Source of the DNA: Syngnathus acus
Lineage: Eukaryota > Chordata > Actinopteri > Syngnathiformes > Syngnathidae
DNA: 64,000 nucleotides
Assembly: GCF_901709675.1 (NCBI RefSeq)
Contig: NC_051105.1
Span: 3,093,104 to 3,157,103, forward strand
Direction: 5' to 3'
Part shown: one piece after another, positions 12,688 through 23,599 of the stretch
How the letters are laid out: every line of letters starts with the position of its first letter
Numbering within the stretch: position 1 is the first letter of the stretch
Program-made: the position numbers and the translations under genes
The notes under the pieces: model-generated
Told to the model about the DNA's origin: nothing
Seen by the model: only the letters and a program-made list of their open reading frames with translations
The model's database searches: none

Positions 12688-14112
12688 TAACTACGTATTC
12701 AGCATCTTTAGTGAGTCAATAATTCACACTCGCGACCAATATAGGATTTATGGAGGAGTGATAGGAGGTGTTGTGGGGTAGTCAGCCGGGGCCTGGGAAT
12801 GCTAATAAGCGAGGAGACAAACCCTCAGGCTTCCCAACAGGAAGAACGACCATGGACAAGCTGAACCCGTCCCCGCTTCCTGGTTTCCGAGCAACCATCA
12901 ACACACTTAAGCTGTGATGAATTTTAGCCGGAGGTGGTCCCCTCACCCTCGCCTCGCCTCGCCTGCCGTCTCTCACTCTATGCTATTTTAATACCGCATT
13001 CATCATCATGGTCGTCATTATCGGCGGCATTACAAAGCAACGTGTGTCCACTGCATCAACAACACTCAGCACCCAAAATATATAGACACGCAAACAATGC
13101 ACAAGGGCACCTTCGGTTGCTATGACAACCTGGCTGCGGGGATTTGCTGCCATTCATTCACCAAAGCATTAATAAGGTCAAGCAGTAATGTGGCGGCGTG
13201 CGTCGCTTATTGGGTCACGTCGCAAAATTCGCCAGTCGAGGAAGCACAAACACTTCTCGTCTTGTCGAAAATGTCAGCTTGGGCTTAAAACCGAGAGTTT
13301 TTTTTTTTTGCATAATGCTTTTCTTTTTTTTCATTTGATTTTCCTTAAAATCATATTAGCTGAACTAAAGACAGAACTGAATATGTAATGAAGGATTTCT
13401 TCAACGTCAAGTGAGTACTTGTATGGAGAGTTGATTTTCTTTTTCTCACCACCACTCACACTTTTGTTTTGATCTTCTACGTTGTTACCATGGTAAGTTG
13501 GTAACCCATGCAAATGGGTCAGCACTTGTCTTGTCCGGTATGACCGTGTCCTACTGCACAGAGCAAGGCCCGTAAAATCATGCATGGATGAGTTTGCTTT
13601 GGAAGAACTCGACTGTAAACTCCGTTGGGATAAACTACAAACAGAGATTGTGAGTCCTCAACGTCCTCCCAAAAGCAACATGGCAGGGAAAAAAAAATTA
13701 CACAAAGTCTTGCGCTTAATGCAAATGTATTGGCCAGACGTCTCGACGCTTGCGTTGCCCTGCTGTGATCCTGGCCATTCTCAAAAGGAGGTCCACACTG
13801 GCTTTTCATTCCATTTCATTACATTACACTTAAGGCTCTCCAGATGCTCCCATTCACTTCAAATGACAGGGGGGTTCATATGATCTACTCAGGTTATGGA
13901 AGCAATAAGGCAAGTCACCTCTTTCATATGAACACCTATGACCCCCTGTAGCTGTAAAACACACTCGCAAACACACACACACCCACACACACAGTATAAG
14001 CGGCAAGTCTTACAGACAAATGTGAAGGTAGAAGCAGGAGAATGGCTGTGAGGAATGAACAAAAAGAATCTGGACTTGAGTTAATATCAACCAAGACATT
14101 TCATTTTATTAT

Positions 14113-14287
14113 TACCGTAATTTTCGGACTATAAGTCGCGTTTTTTTTTTCATAGTTTGGGTGGGGGGGCGACTTATACTCAGGAGCGATTTATATACAT
14201 ATATATGTTTTTTTTTCACTTTTTTGGGCATTTTATGGCTGGTGCGACTTATACTCCGGTGCGACTTATAGTCCGAAAATTACGGTA
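14113..14287. mobile_element. TIR transposon, subfamily B (copy B1)
   Basis: The ends are TACCGTAATTTTCGGACTAT and the exact inverse ATAGTCCGAAAATTACGGTA, followed inside by AAGTCGCG / GCGACTT. The interior holds GGGTGGGGGGGCGACTTATA and TGGGCATTTTATGGCTGGTG, shared with the copy at 36702-36874. TA flanks are consistent with TA target duplication. Non-coding; a 164-residue open frame from 14157 merely crosses this element and the next SINE. Confidence 0.88.
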
Positions 14288-14343
14288 CATTTTATTATAT
14301 TATGATTTATTTCATTTTATAATTATATATCATTTTTATTATC

Positions 14344-14626
14344 TTCTGAAGCGCTTTATAGGTGTGCCTATACCAGCTGACTTGGGGCAGTCGGCGAAGG
14401 ACACCCTGAACTGGTCGCTAGCTAATCGCAGAGCACATATTGACAAACAACCATTCCCACTCACAATCACACCTACGGACAATTTGGAGTGGTCAATCGA
14501 CCTACCAAGCGTGTTTTTTGGGATGTCGGAGGAAACGCGCAAACTCCACACAATAAGGCCGGAATCAAACCCTGCACCTTTGAACTGTGTCGCGGACGTG
14601 CAAACCAGTGCTCTACCATGCTACCC
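14344..14626 (-). repeat. SINE type 2, near-complete but without the ATGG tail
   Basis: Read on the minus strand, it begins with a decayed tRNA-like head near 14626 (GCATGGTAGAGCACTGGTTT) and proceeds through the hallmark CATCCCAAAAAACACGC, ACTCCAAATTGTCC and GACCAGTTCAGGGTGTCC. It ends in a CTTCAGAAGATA stretch instead of ATGG repeats. The order matches the full copy at 41385-41866. Confidence 0.8.
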
Positions 14627-17420
14627 TTATTTGGACCAAATTGTAATCTAACAGGCACATATTTGAGAGAATTGACAAAACTCTTAAAAGTAGTAAAGTA
14701 TTAGGGGCAGACGGGAAGAATTGCTATTTAATGAGACCACTTTAACTTTTAATGGAGGACTCCTGCTCTATCACAGTGGAGGACTAAAAGAGCAATTGGA
14801 AAATGCTGCCGGAAGCAAAAAGAGGCAACCCCATGCAAGAGCAATGGCCTTGAAGGTAACAAGAGTAGGAAGAGGAAATGCTTCAAGCCAATCATGTCCA
14901 CTTGAAGGATATGGAAAATCATTCATTGTTATATTTGCATATGTAGGTAATCATCTTGTTAGGCAAAGCAAATATGATCAGAAATAACACAGCTGAGCCA
15001 GTAAGGTCCACTGGGAGCAGCCAGATGTATTTGTTAAACATCCACACACACACACACTGACATTGTGGAAGGATGCGTGTGCAAGGTCGCAGCATTGATG
15101 GACAGCCAGAGGTCGACTTACTGTTCAATGTGCCACCTATGTCACACTCAATATGACTGCAGGAGTTAAATTCTGATTCTTCACGCATTATCACATGCAC
15201 CATGGCAGAGACGCAAGGATTTGACCATTTTCCGTGACGGATTCAATTTGAGCATTATTATGAAATAATGCATGGGAGTGTGATTGTGAGTGTTTATAAA
15301 TGGCTGCTAATATATTATTTTTTCTCAAATGTCTTGATAAACTGACTATTTCAAAAGAGTCACAATTCATGGATCGCTCCCACGTAACATATTGAGTACC
15401 TTTTTTTTTTTTTTATATAGAGTCATTGGCTGTTATCTGAAACTATAACACCAATGTGCATTCAGCTCGTCTTGGTTGTTGACATGATAGCGGTTTTGCA
15501 CGAAAATAGCAGATACATGCTCAGGTAGCAGTCATTTTTGCGAGTAGAAAGGAAATGATGGAGGAAAGGCTGACTTCCAGACACATTTTCAGCTCACAAA
15601 AATGTACTTGCTTTTGTAATTTCACACTTGATGGGCAGGTGGGCACTCCAGAGACTCATTTTCACGAGATGTCCCCTTTACCATTCAGAACGGTCATGCA
15701 GGTATAAAAATATGTTGCAGCTGAGGAATCAAACAATACACAGTGGAGCATCCAAAGTGGAGCACTATGAAAATGTTACAATTTAGAGTTTGACTCAAGT
15801 TTTCTTAAAAATAAAAATGACCCCAAAAAGTGCAATGAAAGAGATGTCAGTGAGTCCTGTGAGACTTTAATTCAGTGAGCGTCCAAACTAAAGCTGAAAA
15901 TGGGTCTTTAAGCGAGTCGTGCTGCAGAACTTTCTTACAATTAACACTCCACATGTGACATGAGCACTGAGGGTAAATGAAGATCTTAGAGCCAAATAGT
16001 AAGCTGAGCTGCAATGAGTTTTTGGTTTTCGTTGGAATTTTCCAGACGGGAGAAATTGCCATAGTGAAGTGCCCCACCCTCTGTCGTTATGGTTACAGAA
16101 CCCAGACTCCCTATTGGCCCAGCAGTTATATAGACTTACATGAGAGAAAATTAATTTTCAATTTTCAACTAATTTCAGCAAGACAAGTGGTTAACGTGTG
16201 CTGAAATTCTCAATCCCGGCAATATTTTTATGAGTGTATGTCACAAAAACAACCCAAGACAAAGACAAAATTGTGAAAAAAAATACATGCATAATAGAGA
16301 TCATTTAAGGGTGAACAGATTATTTGCTGATTAAGTTTTACACGACATCAGCACTTCTTATAGCTAAAAAGCAAGACATAAAATCCCCCCGTCTCGGTTT
16401 TGTGGTTGATAAAGTCGGCATGGAGGTACGCAATGGAGCACAAAGACAGGAGCATTTGAGGGGGAATGCTCAGGTCACAAGTGCGACTCAAAGGCTTACA
16501 CTCTGACAAAAAAGACAATCGATTTGAGCTCAAAGGAAAATCTCTCACATCGTGCCATCTGAGAAGACATCAAAATCCCAGCGGCTCCAAGGCACGTTAA
16601 GGAACATCGGGCACTTTCTTCCACCAAACTCTACAGTGTACTCGGAATTCTAACTTTTCAGAACAACATTCCACAGTCAAATAAAAAAAAAAGTCATTTG
16701 TCGCACTTAAATACAAGAGCGTCACTCATATACAGTATTCTCCGTCACACAAGCACACTAAGGGAGCACACTTCAAACCTCTCTGGCTCCTTAAGAGGCC
16801 TTTAACCCAGTTTATTAAAAACTCTGCAAAATGAAGAGCTGCAACGAGCCAATTATTGAGGGATGTTATCCTCCGCAAAGGTTAATAAGTTATCGCGATG
16901 CCTTCATGCATCCTAATCTTATTACGCACCTTGGTAGTAACAGAAATGACTTTTGCACTGAACTACCACATGATTAGGTACATCCGCCTAACCTAACAAA
17001 ATTCACTGCAGAAAGTCTGTCTTTACAAAAATAATAATCACTTTATTAATCATGTCAATGAGGTATTCATTTCACAATGATTACCATTGTAATTGCAGTT
17101 TTCTGAACTGCATTAGATCCATTTTGGTTAGCAACATGCTTATTGTGCGTGAATTGTTTTTTGAAGTTAATCAGGTGTGATTCAAACCATCAAAATAAAC
17201 ATTCTATTTGGCAGAGCAATACCCGATTGATCATACAAGTGATCTGGCAAAGTAGGACCAGTGGGCCACACACGTACTTTAATCTGCCCCACTAACTCTG
17301 TCAATCTGCCACACATCGGTTGGCCACTAGTCACACCGATCGTCAGTATAAATTGAAAGACCCCTTACTTATATTTAGCTGCGGAGTTAAACCATCACCC
17401 ACAAATTTTCACCATCTTAC

Positions 17421-17706
17421 CGTAAGACGCACGAGTAGAGTCCGACATCCTGAAGGTCGGCGGGTCTGAACCAGATGGCGTCTTCCTCTTTGCTCATGCG
17501 TACGCCGTCGAAGGAGATGGGCTCCTCGAAGTCACTGTGGCCCAGTCCTGAGCTGCGGTACCACATGAGGCTGAGGCCGACGCTTTGAGCCTGACTGTAG
17601 TTGGCACGGATGTAGCCATAAAATAGGGCGCACTTTAGCCGCACCGGCTCACCCTGGAGCACCTGGTACTTTAGGTAGTCCACCGACCAGTCTGTGCAGC
17701 CATCAA
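17421..17706 (-). CDS. il1rapl1: IL1RAPL-like exon: Ig domain 1
   Basis: The 286-nt exon has acceptor TTTGTCCACAG ending at 17707 and donor GTAAGATG from 17420. Two bases complete an upstream codon, 94 full codons follow, and CG is left over to form Arg with the next exon. Landmarks are [64 protein letters not shown] and the Tyr-corner [10 protein letters not shown]. This is the N-terminal Ig domain of an IL-1 receptor accessory protein-like receptor, closer to my recollection of IL1RAPL1 than of IL1RAPL2. The Ig disulfide is between LKC and YSC; DGC should pair with the YC of the next exon. It appears about two residues (HS) longer than human before DFEEP. The signal peptide lies in an earlier exon not seen here. 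Confidence 0.94.
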
Positions 17707-18679
17707 CTGTGGACAAATGAGACAGAAACCTTAGTCAGTGCTAAGTGACAATTGCTTTCAACGTAACAATATGGGTGAGTGTCATAACGTCACATTACTT
17801 TCCAACCCTCCAGAATTCCCTTATATGGAGCAAAGGGGTTAGAAAAGCGCAAGTTGCTAACTTCTCAACCAACCAGGTCATTTCATTTTCAGGACATTGA
17901 ATCGACCATAATTGGACTGCTCTGTCTTTGCAAACTTTTTGCCGGTATAGGCTATTCAAAGACCGTTAGAGTGCATTATGGGTGTTGCAGTATCATCAAC
18001 AAGTTCTGATAGACATCAAAAGATCTTTATGTAATTGTACATTTAATTCTCGTTCAAAGAATAATGACTATAAACGAAATAAAATTTATTTTTATTACAA
18101 GCCTATCACAATTCATGTTTTTATGGCTGCTAAAATGAAATTAAGGGGTGAGTCTAAGTGTGAGTTTTATTATGATCAATATTTAATATGATCTAACGGG
18201 TGTTTTATAAGTGCAGTCATTATTCATCATATATTTTGCAAAAGGAAAATTAATAAAACTATATCACTCCATATCACAAATTTGCATCTGTGGTAAGCAC
18301 TCTCACACTTTTGTTATGTATTCAGAGCATGTGTGTGCCATCTTGGCCTCAGCAGGCAACACTCCTGCAATATTCAAATGCAACAACTCGCGTTGCATCT
18401 GGGAGCGGACAGTAAAACGCTCCATAAATGATGTCAGACTCTTCTATGTGCTGAGGATGCACAACAGCACAAAAAAAGTGCAAGGCAAGATATTTAACCA
18501 GGAATACGCATCAAGCTCATAAAAAAAGGCAAGGCAACGCTCCTTAACTTTCTATGAGGGGATATTTGTGCTTAAGCGCCTCAGGGCACTTCTTTCTATT
18601 CTACATGACCCCCGTAACTTTTTATGACTCAAGTTTGCCCTAATTAGGTCAGAAAGTTGTTGAACATGGTTAACATTAT

Positions 18680-18733
18680 TCATTCATCATCCAATCTGCT
18701 TGCCCTCACAAGGGTCGCGGGCATCCTGGAGCC
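18680..18733 (-). repeat. SINE type 2 fragment (3' end)
   Basis: The sequence ATTCATTCATCATCC, then CTTGCCCTCACAAGGGTCGC and GGGCATCCTGGAGCC is the 3' end of the type 2 SINE in reverse. The element body is missing. It lies next to (CA)n and (TA)n tracts and the transposon at 18786. Confidence 0.6.
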
Positions 18734-18785
18734 ATACACACACACACAATTTATACATATATATATATATATATATACATATATA

Positions 18786-19184
18786 TACCGTATTTTCCGG
18801 ACTATAAGGCGCACCGGACTATAAGGCGCACCTTCAATGAATGACCCATTTTAAAACTTTGTCCTTATATAAGGCGCACCATTAATGCATCATGTCAGAT
18901 TTTTAATCCAAATCAAATCATTCTCCATTTTATCTTTTTTATTTCATCTTCAGACGCAACAAATTACTTTATAATCACAAAATAATGATCCATAGTCTTT
19001 TTGATTCATGATTCATAGTCTTCAGCGGGCCACGTATGATTGATTTCATGACACAATGCCTAGGGCTAGTTTAAATTTAGGAATTTGGTCCGTATATAAT
19101 GCGCACCGGACTATAAGGCGCACTGTTGGCTTTTGAGAACATTTTAGGTTTTTAGGTGCGCCTTATAGTCCGGAAAATACGGTA
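18786..19184. mobile_element. TIR transposon, subfamily A, medium form with core (copy A2)
   Basis: The ends are TACCGTATTTTCCGGACTAT and its inverse ATAGTCCGGAAAATACGGTA. Inside each end GGACTATAAGGCGCACC is repeated a second time. A ~150-bp core (CAGACGCAACAAATTACTTT, GATTCATGATTCATAGTCTT, CAGCGGGCCACGTATGATTG) is shared with the copy at 48347. It is inserted in a (TA)n microsatellite, so the TA duplication cannot be distinguished from the host sequence. No coding capacity. Confidence 0.88.
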
Positions 19185-19288
19185 TATATACACACATACA
19201 TGCATACAATTATCATATATACATATATACAAATATATATATATATACATACAGGCATACAATTATCATATATATGTATATACAAATT
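19185..19288. repeat. AT-rich tandem duplication beside transposon A2
   Basis: A block reading ACATACATGCATACAATTAT then CATATATACATATATACAAAT occurs twice about 55 bp apart, with TA runs between. It is probably a microsatellite-derived duplication. Confidence 0.7.
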
Positions 19289-21034
19289 ATTATTATAATA
19301 CAAGATTCAACTGAAACTGGGGAAATTGACCAATTAGTCAATCTTGGAAATGTATTCAATTGCCCATCCGGATATAAATACAGCAAATTCAGTGGACTCA
19401 GACAATTAGCTTTACTCGTAGAATATATGGCTGAACTGACTGTATATCACAAATTGCATTAGGGATGGGAAACACAATGGTATGCAAATCCTTCCGAATA
19501 CCCAAGCTACTTATGTGCCGCTATCGCTCTACCTTGTATCTGTCTTGTATGCAGAGGGTGTACTGTATATTTGCACTACATGTCGAAGAGAGTGAGTTGT
19601 TGTTGGTGATGATGCTGAGGTGAGATGAATCCATAAGAACCCCGAAGGGGAGTGATACAGTGTCTCGCAGGAAGAGCTGATTGTAATTAATACTCTTAAT
19701 TAGCCGGGAAGTCACACATGCATGCATTCCCTATATGAATAGTTGTCTGCCTAATTATTGTTGCTAATTACCAGTGGGCTTGGCCACGAAAAAAGCATGG
19801 TTACGTGAGAATGTGATCGAAACAGAAAGCATCATCGTGGGGCAATGTGTGAAACTTGGCCTAATTATCGCTGCTAATAATGAGATCAGGATCCCTCCAG
19901 TGTACTTACAAGTAGGAGCACATGTGTTCAATTCAAACTCTGATAGTTGAGACCAGTATAAGCAGCAGAATTTGATCTGATGACAGTTCACAAAAATAAG
20001 TTTTATTTTATAAATAGGTAAAAAAAATCAACTTAAGGTTAGTCATTAAAGCATCACTGCTGATTGGCTGTTTAATTAAGGTGCATATAACACAATAAAT
20101 CCTGTCTTGTTTCATCGAATCCAAATAAAGGCTCAAGGTTCTTGACTAGGGTCTTGAAACTTAGGTTGGGAAGTGAGCTACCCCCAAACAATTTTACCGC
20201 TTGGTGTGACTGCCGCTTTGCCTCTTGACTGCTTATAAATGATGTATGCAGACAAACCTCACAGCATTCAGTGTGTCGGACTGGTCAAACGTCAAATGCA
20301 TACGACAAGGTATTGTACACACGGGCCTCTTGGGGTTTTTCAAAAGTGGAGCCCTTTTGTGTGTGTGTGTCTTGTCGATATTTAGATATGAAACTCAAAA
20401 TGGTTTTTATCAACTCAATTAGAGGCTGACATTTCCTCTGTCCCCATGCTGGGCTTGAAAATCAATGCTTCCCATTGGAGGCAGACTGCAGTCACCATCT
20501 CTCACTTCCTCTGTGCAAGCATACACAAACACACACAGGATCCTGCTTACACCTCTGGGACATCACACCTTTTATAAAGATTGCACTCGGCCACTCCTAA
20601 ACAAGCCCCGACTGTGAGGCTTTCATACGCACATGTTGCCGAGCGGCTGTGCTTGTGAATTACACTGCAGCATCCGAGACTGCAGCACTTCTTTTTTTTT
20701 TTTACTAGCTTTTCTGCAGTTCATGCACCACCAATGCTACAGAATGTGTGTGGACAGTCAGGTTGTCAAACTTGTACAATTTGCGTGTACCTCGGAGCAT
20801 TATTACATTGAGTTTTTGACACAAATGTGACACACCACCAAGGCAAGAAAAACAGAGGCAGCAGCTTGAATAAATGTAACCACATGCATGCATAAACACA
20901 TGATGACAGTGACGATGAGTTTGCGTGCCGCTCAAGTTAACACCCGGATATTCTCTATAATAATGGCTCGGTTTGGGATCTTAAAATCATTAGTCATGGT
21001 TCGTGGGTTGCAACACGAACAGCAAATCACTAAA

Positions 21035-21174
21035 TTTGTCAGCGAGTCACAGAGTAACCCATGTTTGTTTTTACGGTTCACTTTCTTAAATGGAATGGAA
21101 AACTTTTGTCAGCGAGTCACAGAGTAACCCATGTTTGTTTTTATGGTTCACTTTCTTAAATGGAATCTAAAACC
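21035..21174. repeat. 70-bp direct tandem duplication
   Basis: Two adjacent 70-bp units both begin TTTGTCAGCGAGTCACAGAG and continue through TAACCCATGTTTGTTTTTA and GGTTCACTTTCTTAAATGGA. They differ at one base in the body (ACGGTT versus ATGGTT) and at two near the end (GGAATGGAAAAC versus GGAATCTAAAAC). The low divergence implies a recent local duplication. Confidence 0.95.
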
Positions 21175-21669
21175 GTATTATTGACTCACCTTTGTAACTC
21201 TTTGGGTCCAACTTTAGCATGAATGTAAAAACACTATCACGCCATTAGCCGACATCTCTCATCCAGTTCATATATATTCTATAAGCCATATACATATCAA
21301 AACAAACTATGATTACTTAGCACCCTTTAAAATTATCTACATTTTTGAAAACCCAGATATGGTCACCATAGCCAACTCGTCAGTTCCTCCATAATTAAAA
21401 CCCCACCAATTTTTCATACAAAGTCCCATATCACCCTAAATTGCTCCTCTCACTCTAAGCCCCATCACAACCTGCTCCTCTAATGAAGTGTAATTATCAG
21501 ATCTTAGGCGGGCGGTGGGGCTCTCGCAGGTCGCAGCGAGAGTCAATGATCTATACTGATAAGAACTCTTCATAACGATTTGTCACATTCGCTTTCTCTT
21601 CTCAGTATACGCCCACTCCCACACACACGCACACACATCCATCCATCTCCATGCATAAATGAGAGGGCA

Positions 21670-21672
<3 letters not shown>

Positions 21673-21708
<36 letters not shown>

Positions 21709-21731
21709 TTATATATATATATTATTATTAT
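21673..21731. repeat. (AT)n microsatellite
   Basis: Sixteen or so AT units are followed by TATTTT, a second shorter AT run and an ATT run. Confidence 0.95.
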
Positions 21732-22155
21732 ACATTATTTATCATGCCACTCAGTGATTTCAGCATGGGTTTTGTGACTACTTACTGACATGTAAAAGAA
21801 TCCAATAACACACTTGGGTAGAACAGATAATGGCTGTTGTTAACTAGGCACTTACACAGTACACATGTACTTGTGTGTCTCTATTCAAGTGTTAATAAGA
21901 CACACAGCCAAAGAAATTTATAATCCTGTACGCATGATATTGCTCATCAATTGCATAGCAAGCTTGGCTTCTTCAGCCACTGTACTCACATGAGCCAAAT
22001 GCTTTAGATAACGAAAATTCACAAAAAAACCACCAAAAAAATAAAATGGTTAAGGTAACCAAATTTATTAGTTGAGCCCTTTGTAGGACACTCACGACGA
22101 CACGTATTTCGTTGGGTGTAAGCGTGACTACTGTTGCTGTGGCAATTAAATTTTC

Positions 22156-22256
22156 CGTCCATCCATCCGTCCATCCATCCATCCATCCATCCATCCATCC
22201 ATCCATCCATCATCTGTTTGTCTATCCATCCATCCATCATCTGTTTGTCTATCTGT
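22156..22256. repeat. (CATC)n microsatellite with duplicated CTGTTTGTCTAT insert
   Basis: A run of CATC units is interrupted twice by CATCTGTTTGTCTATC about 27 bp apart. No SINE type 2 body is recognisable to its right, unlike the tract at 41385. Confidence 0.9.
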
Positions 22257-23261
22257 CTTGTCTATTTAGCTAAATATGGGAGTCAACTCAGGTGTCAGTC
22301 ACTTTTGCTTTTATCTCCTTGTTTTGAAACTCAAATGTGAATCACCTCCAGTGGTGGGTTGATACTAACTTAAGATTCCATATTGATTCACATAAACACT
22401 CAGACCTCTTTATAAAACAGGCGATGGATATCGTGACAATGTGTTTGCATGCACATGTATTGGAATGACACTCCCATTGCATACACAATGCATACGAAAT
22501 GTTTGAAGCACACAAAATATTATATTGAGAAATTATTTTCTGGCCATTTGTACAGTCACAGTGCTAATTTGAGGGGGCACGGCGTTTGAATGCCCCCTCT
22601 TACCCCAGCATATAGCTGAGGCCAACATGGGCTCAAGAATGGAGTTTCCACAGTGGCTAAAAGCTTGCTTAGGATGGAAGCTTTGTGTTAACAGGGACGA
22701 ATTGACAGTAAATGGGTGGCCTGTACAAATAAAAGTCTGAGGTGAAAAAAAAATAATATAAAAAAAACACCAACTGCATTAATGCAGCAAATCAGCCCTG
22801 TTTGAACCACGCTATCCAATCAACAGTGGACAGCTGTAAGCACTGTTTGTGCTCACAGCTGGTCTTAAAATACGCCTCTATCGGGTTCTCCGCCTTCACA
22901 TCTAAATGAACCCAAATAAAACTCCAAATAAACATGACATAAGGCAGTAATGCATATCCAGAACGGGCCGCCTGGGTTGTGTTTTACAAAGCAATTTGGC
23001 ACTGGCTTTTGTTGGACAGGAAGTGGATCAAATATATCATTTTCAAATAATTCGAGGTATAAGTGAAACAAGAGCACTTTCGCCAAGGCATAAGTTGATT
23101 AAACTGAAATTAATGACCGGACATCTATGATCCAATTAGCTAAAAGTAGGTTATATTTTATTTGGGGATTCACAGCACAAAATGCTTTCGTCTGTGTCAT
23201 ACGTTGTTCAGGGGTCATTGGTCTGTCCGCATATTAAATGGTTTGTTCTTGAAACCGGTAA

Positions 23262-23486
23262 CATCCATCCATCCATCCATCCATCCATCCATCCATCCAT
23301 CCATCCATCCATCCATCCATCCATCCATCCTTCCTTCCTTCCTTTCTTCCTCCCTTAGTATCGCTTGTCCTCATTTGGGTCGGGAGTGCACTGTAGACTA
23401 TCCCCTCTGATTTTGATGGCCATTAACTGGTACCTAGTTAATCGCATGCCACAAATAGACAAACAACCAATCACACATTCAAGTTT
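23262..23486 (-). repeat. SINE type 2, decayed, with long (CATC)n tail
   Basis: About 17 CATC units (23262-23330) pass into TTCC units, then a decayed body: TATCGCTTGTCCTCATTTGG, GGTACCTAGTTAATCGCATG and AGACAAACAACCAATCACAC. The motif order matches the reverse complement of the type 2 SINE. The tRNA-like head is missing. Confidence 0.75.
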
Positions 23487-23599
23487 CTATTGCCGCTTGT
23501 CAAGTACCGTTGTTGCTCTGTGTTATAATTTCAAGGGTAATTCAACCATAGCAGAACAGGTATATTTTGGATACTGCATTGCACATTTCAAAAATAAAA

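Larger units (their letters stand above)
12035..17420 (-). other. il1rapl1: Phase-2 intron of the il1rapl1-like gene
   Basis: This 5,386-bp intron has donor GTAAGATG at 17420 and an acceptor with a T-rich tract ending CATCCACAG at 12035. It holds the GGACTC hexamer field (12588-12687), a subfamily B TIR element (14113-14287) and a SINE type 2 copy (14344-14626). I see no gene or recognisable repeat in 12700-14100 apart from a (CA)n at about 13971-13993, nor in 14700-17400 apart from poly-T at 15402-15414. Confidence 0.85.

Noticed and set aside
14157-14651. 164-residue open frame on the plus strand, the longest in the window
   Set aside because: It runs through TIR element B1, AT-rich sequence and a reverse-oriented SINE type 2; the translation has no domain and is explained by repeats.
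21035-21174. CRISPR-like direct repeats
   Set aside because: Only two adjacent units without spacers in a vertebrate intron.
22865-23086. 73-residue minus-strand open frame as a possible transposase remnant
   Set aside because: I could not match it to any transposase motif, and no inverted repeats flank it.
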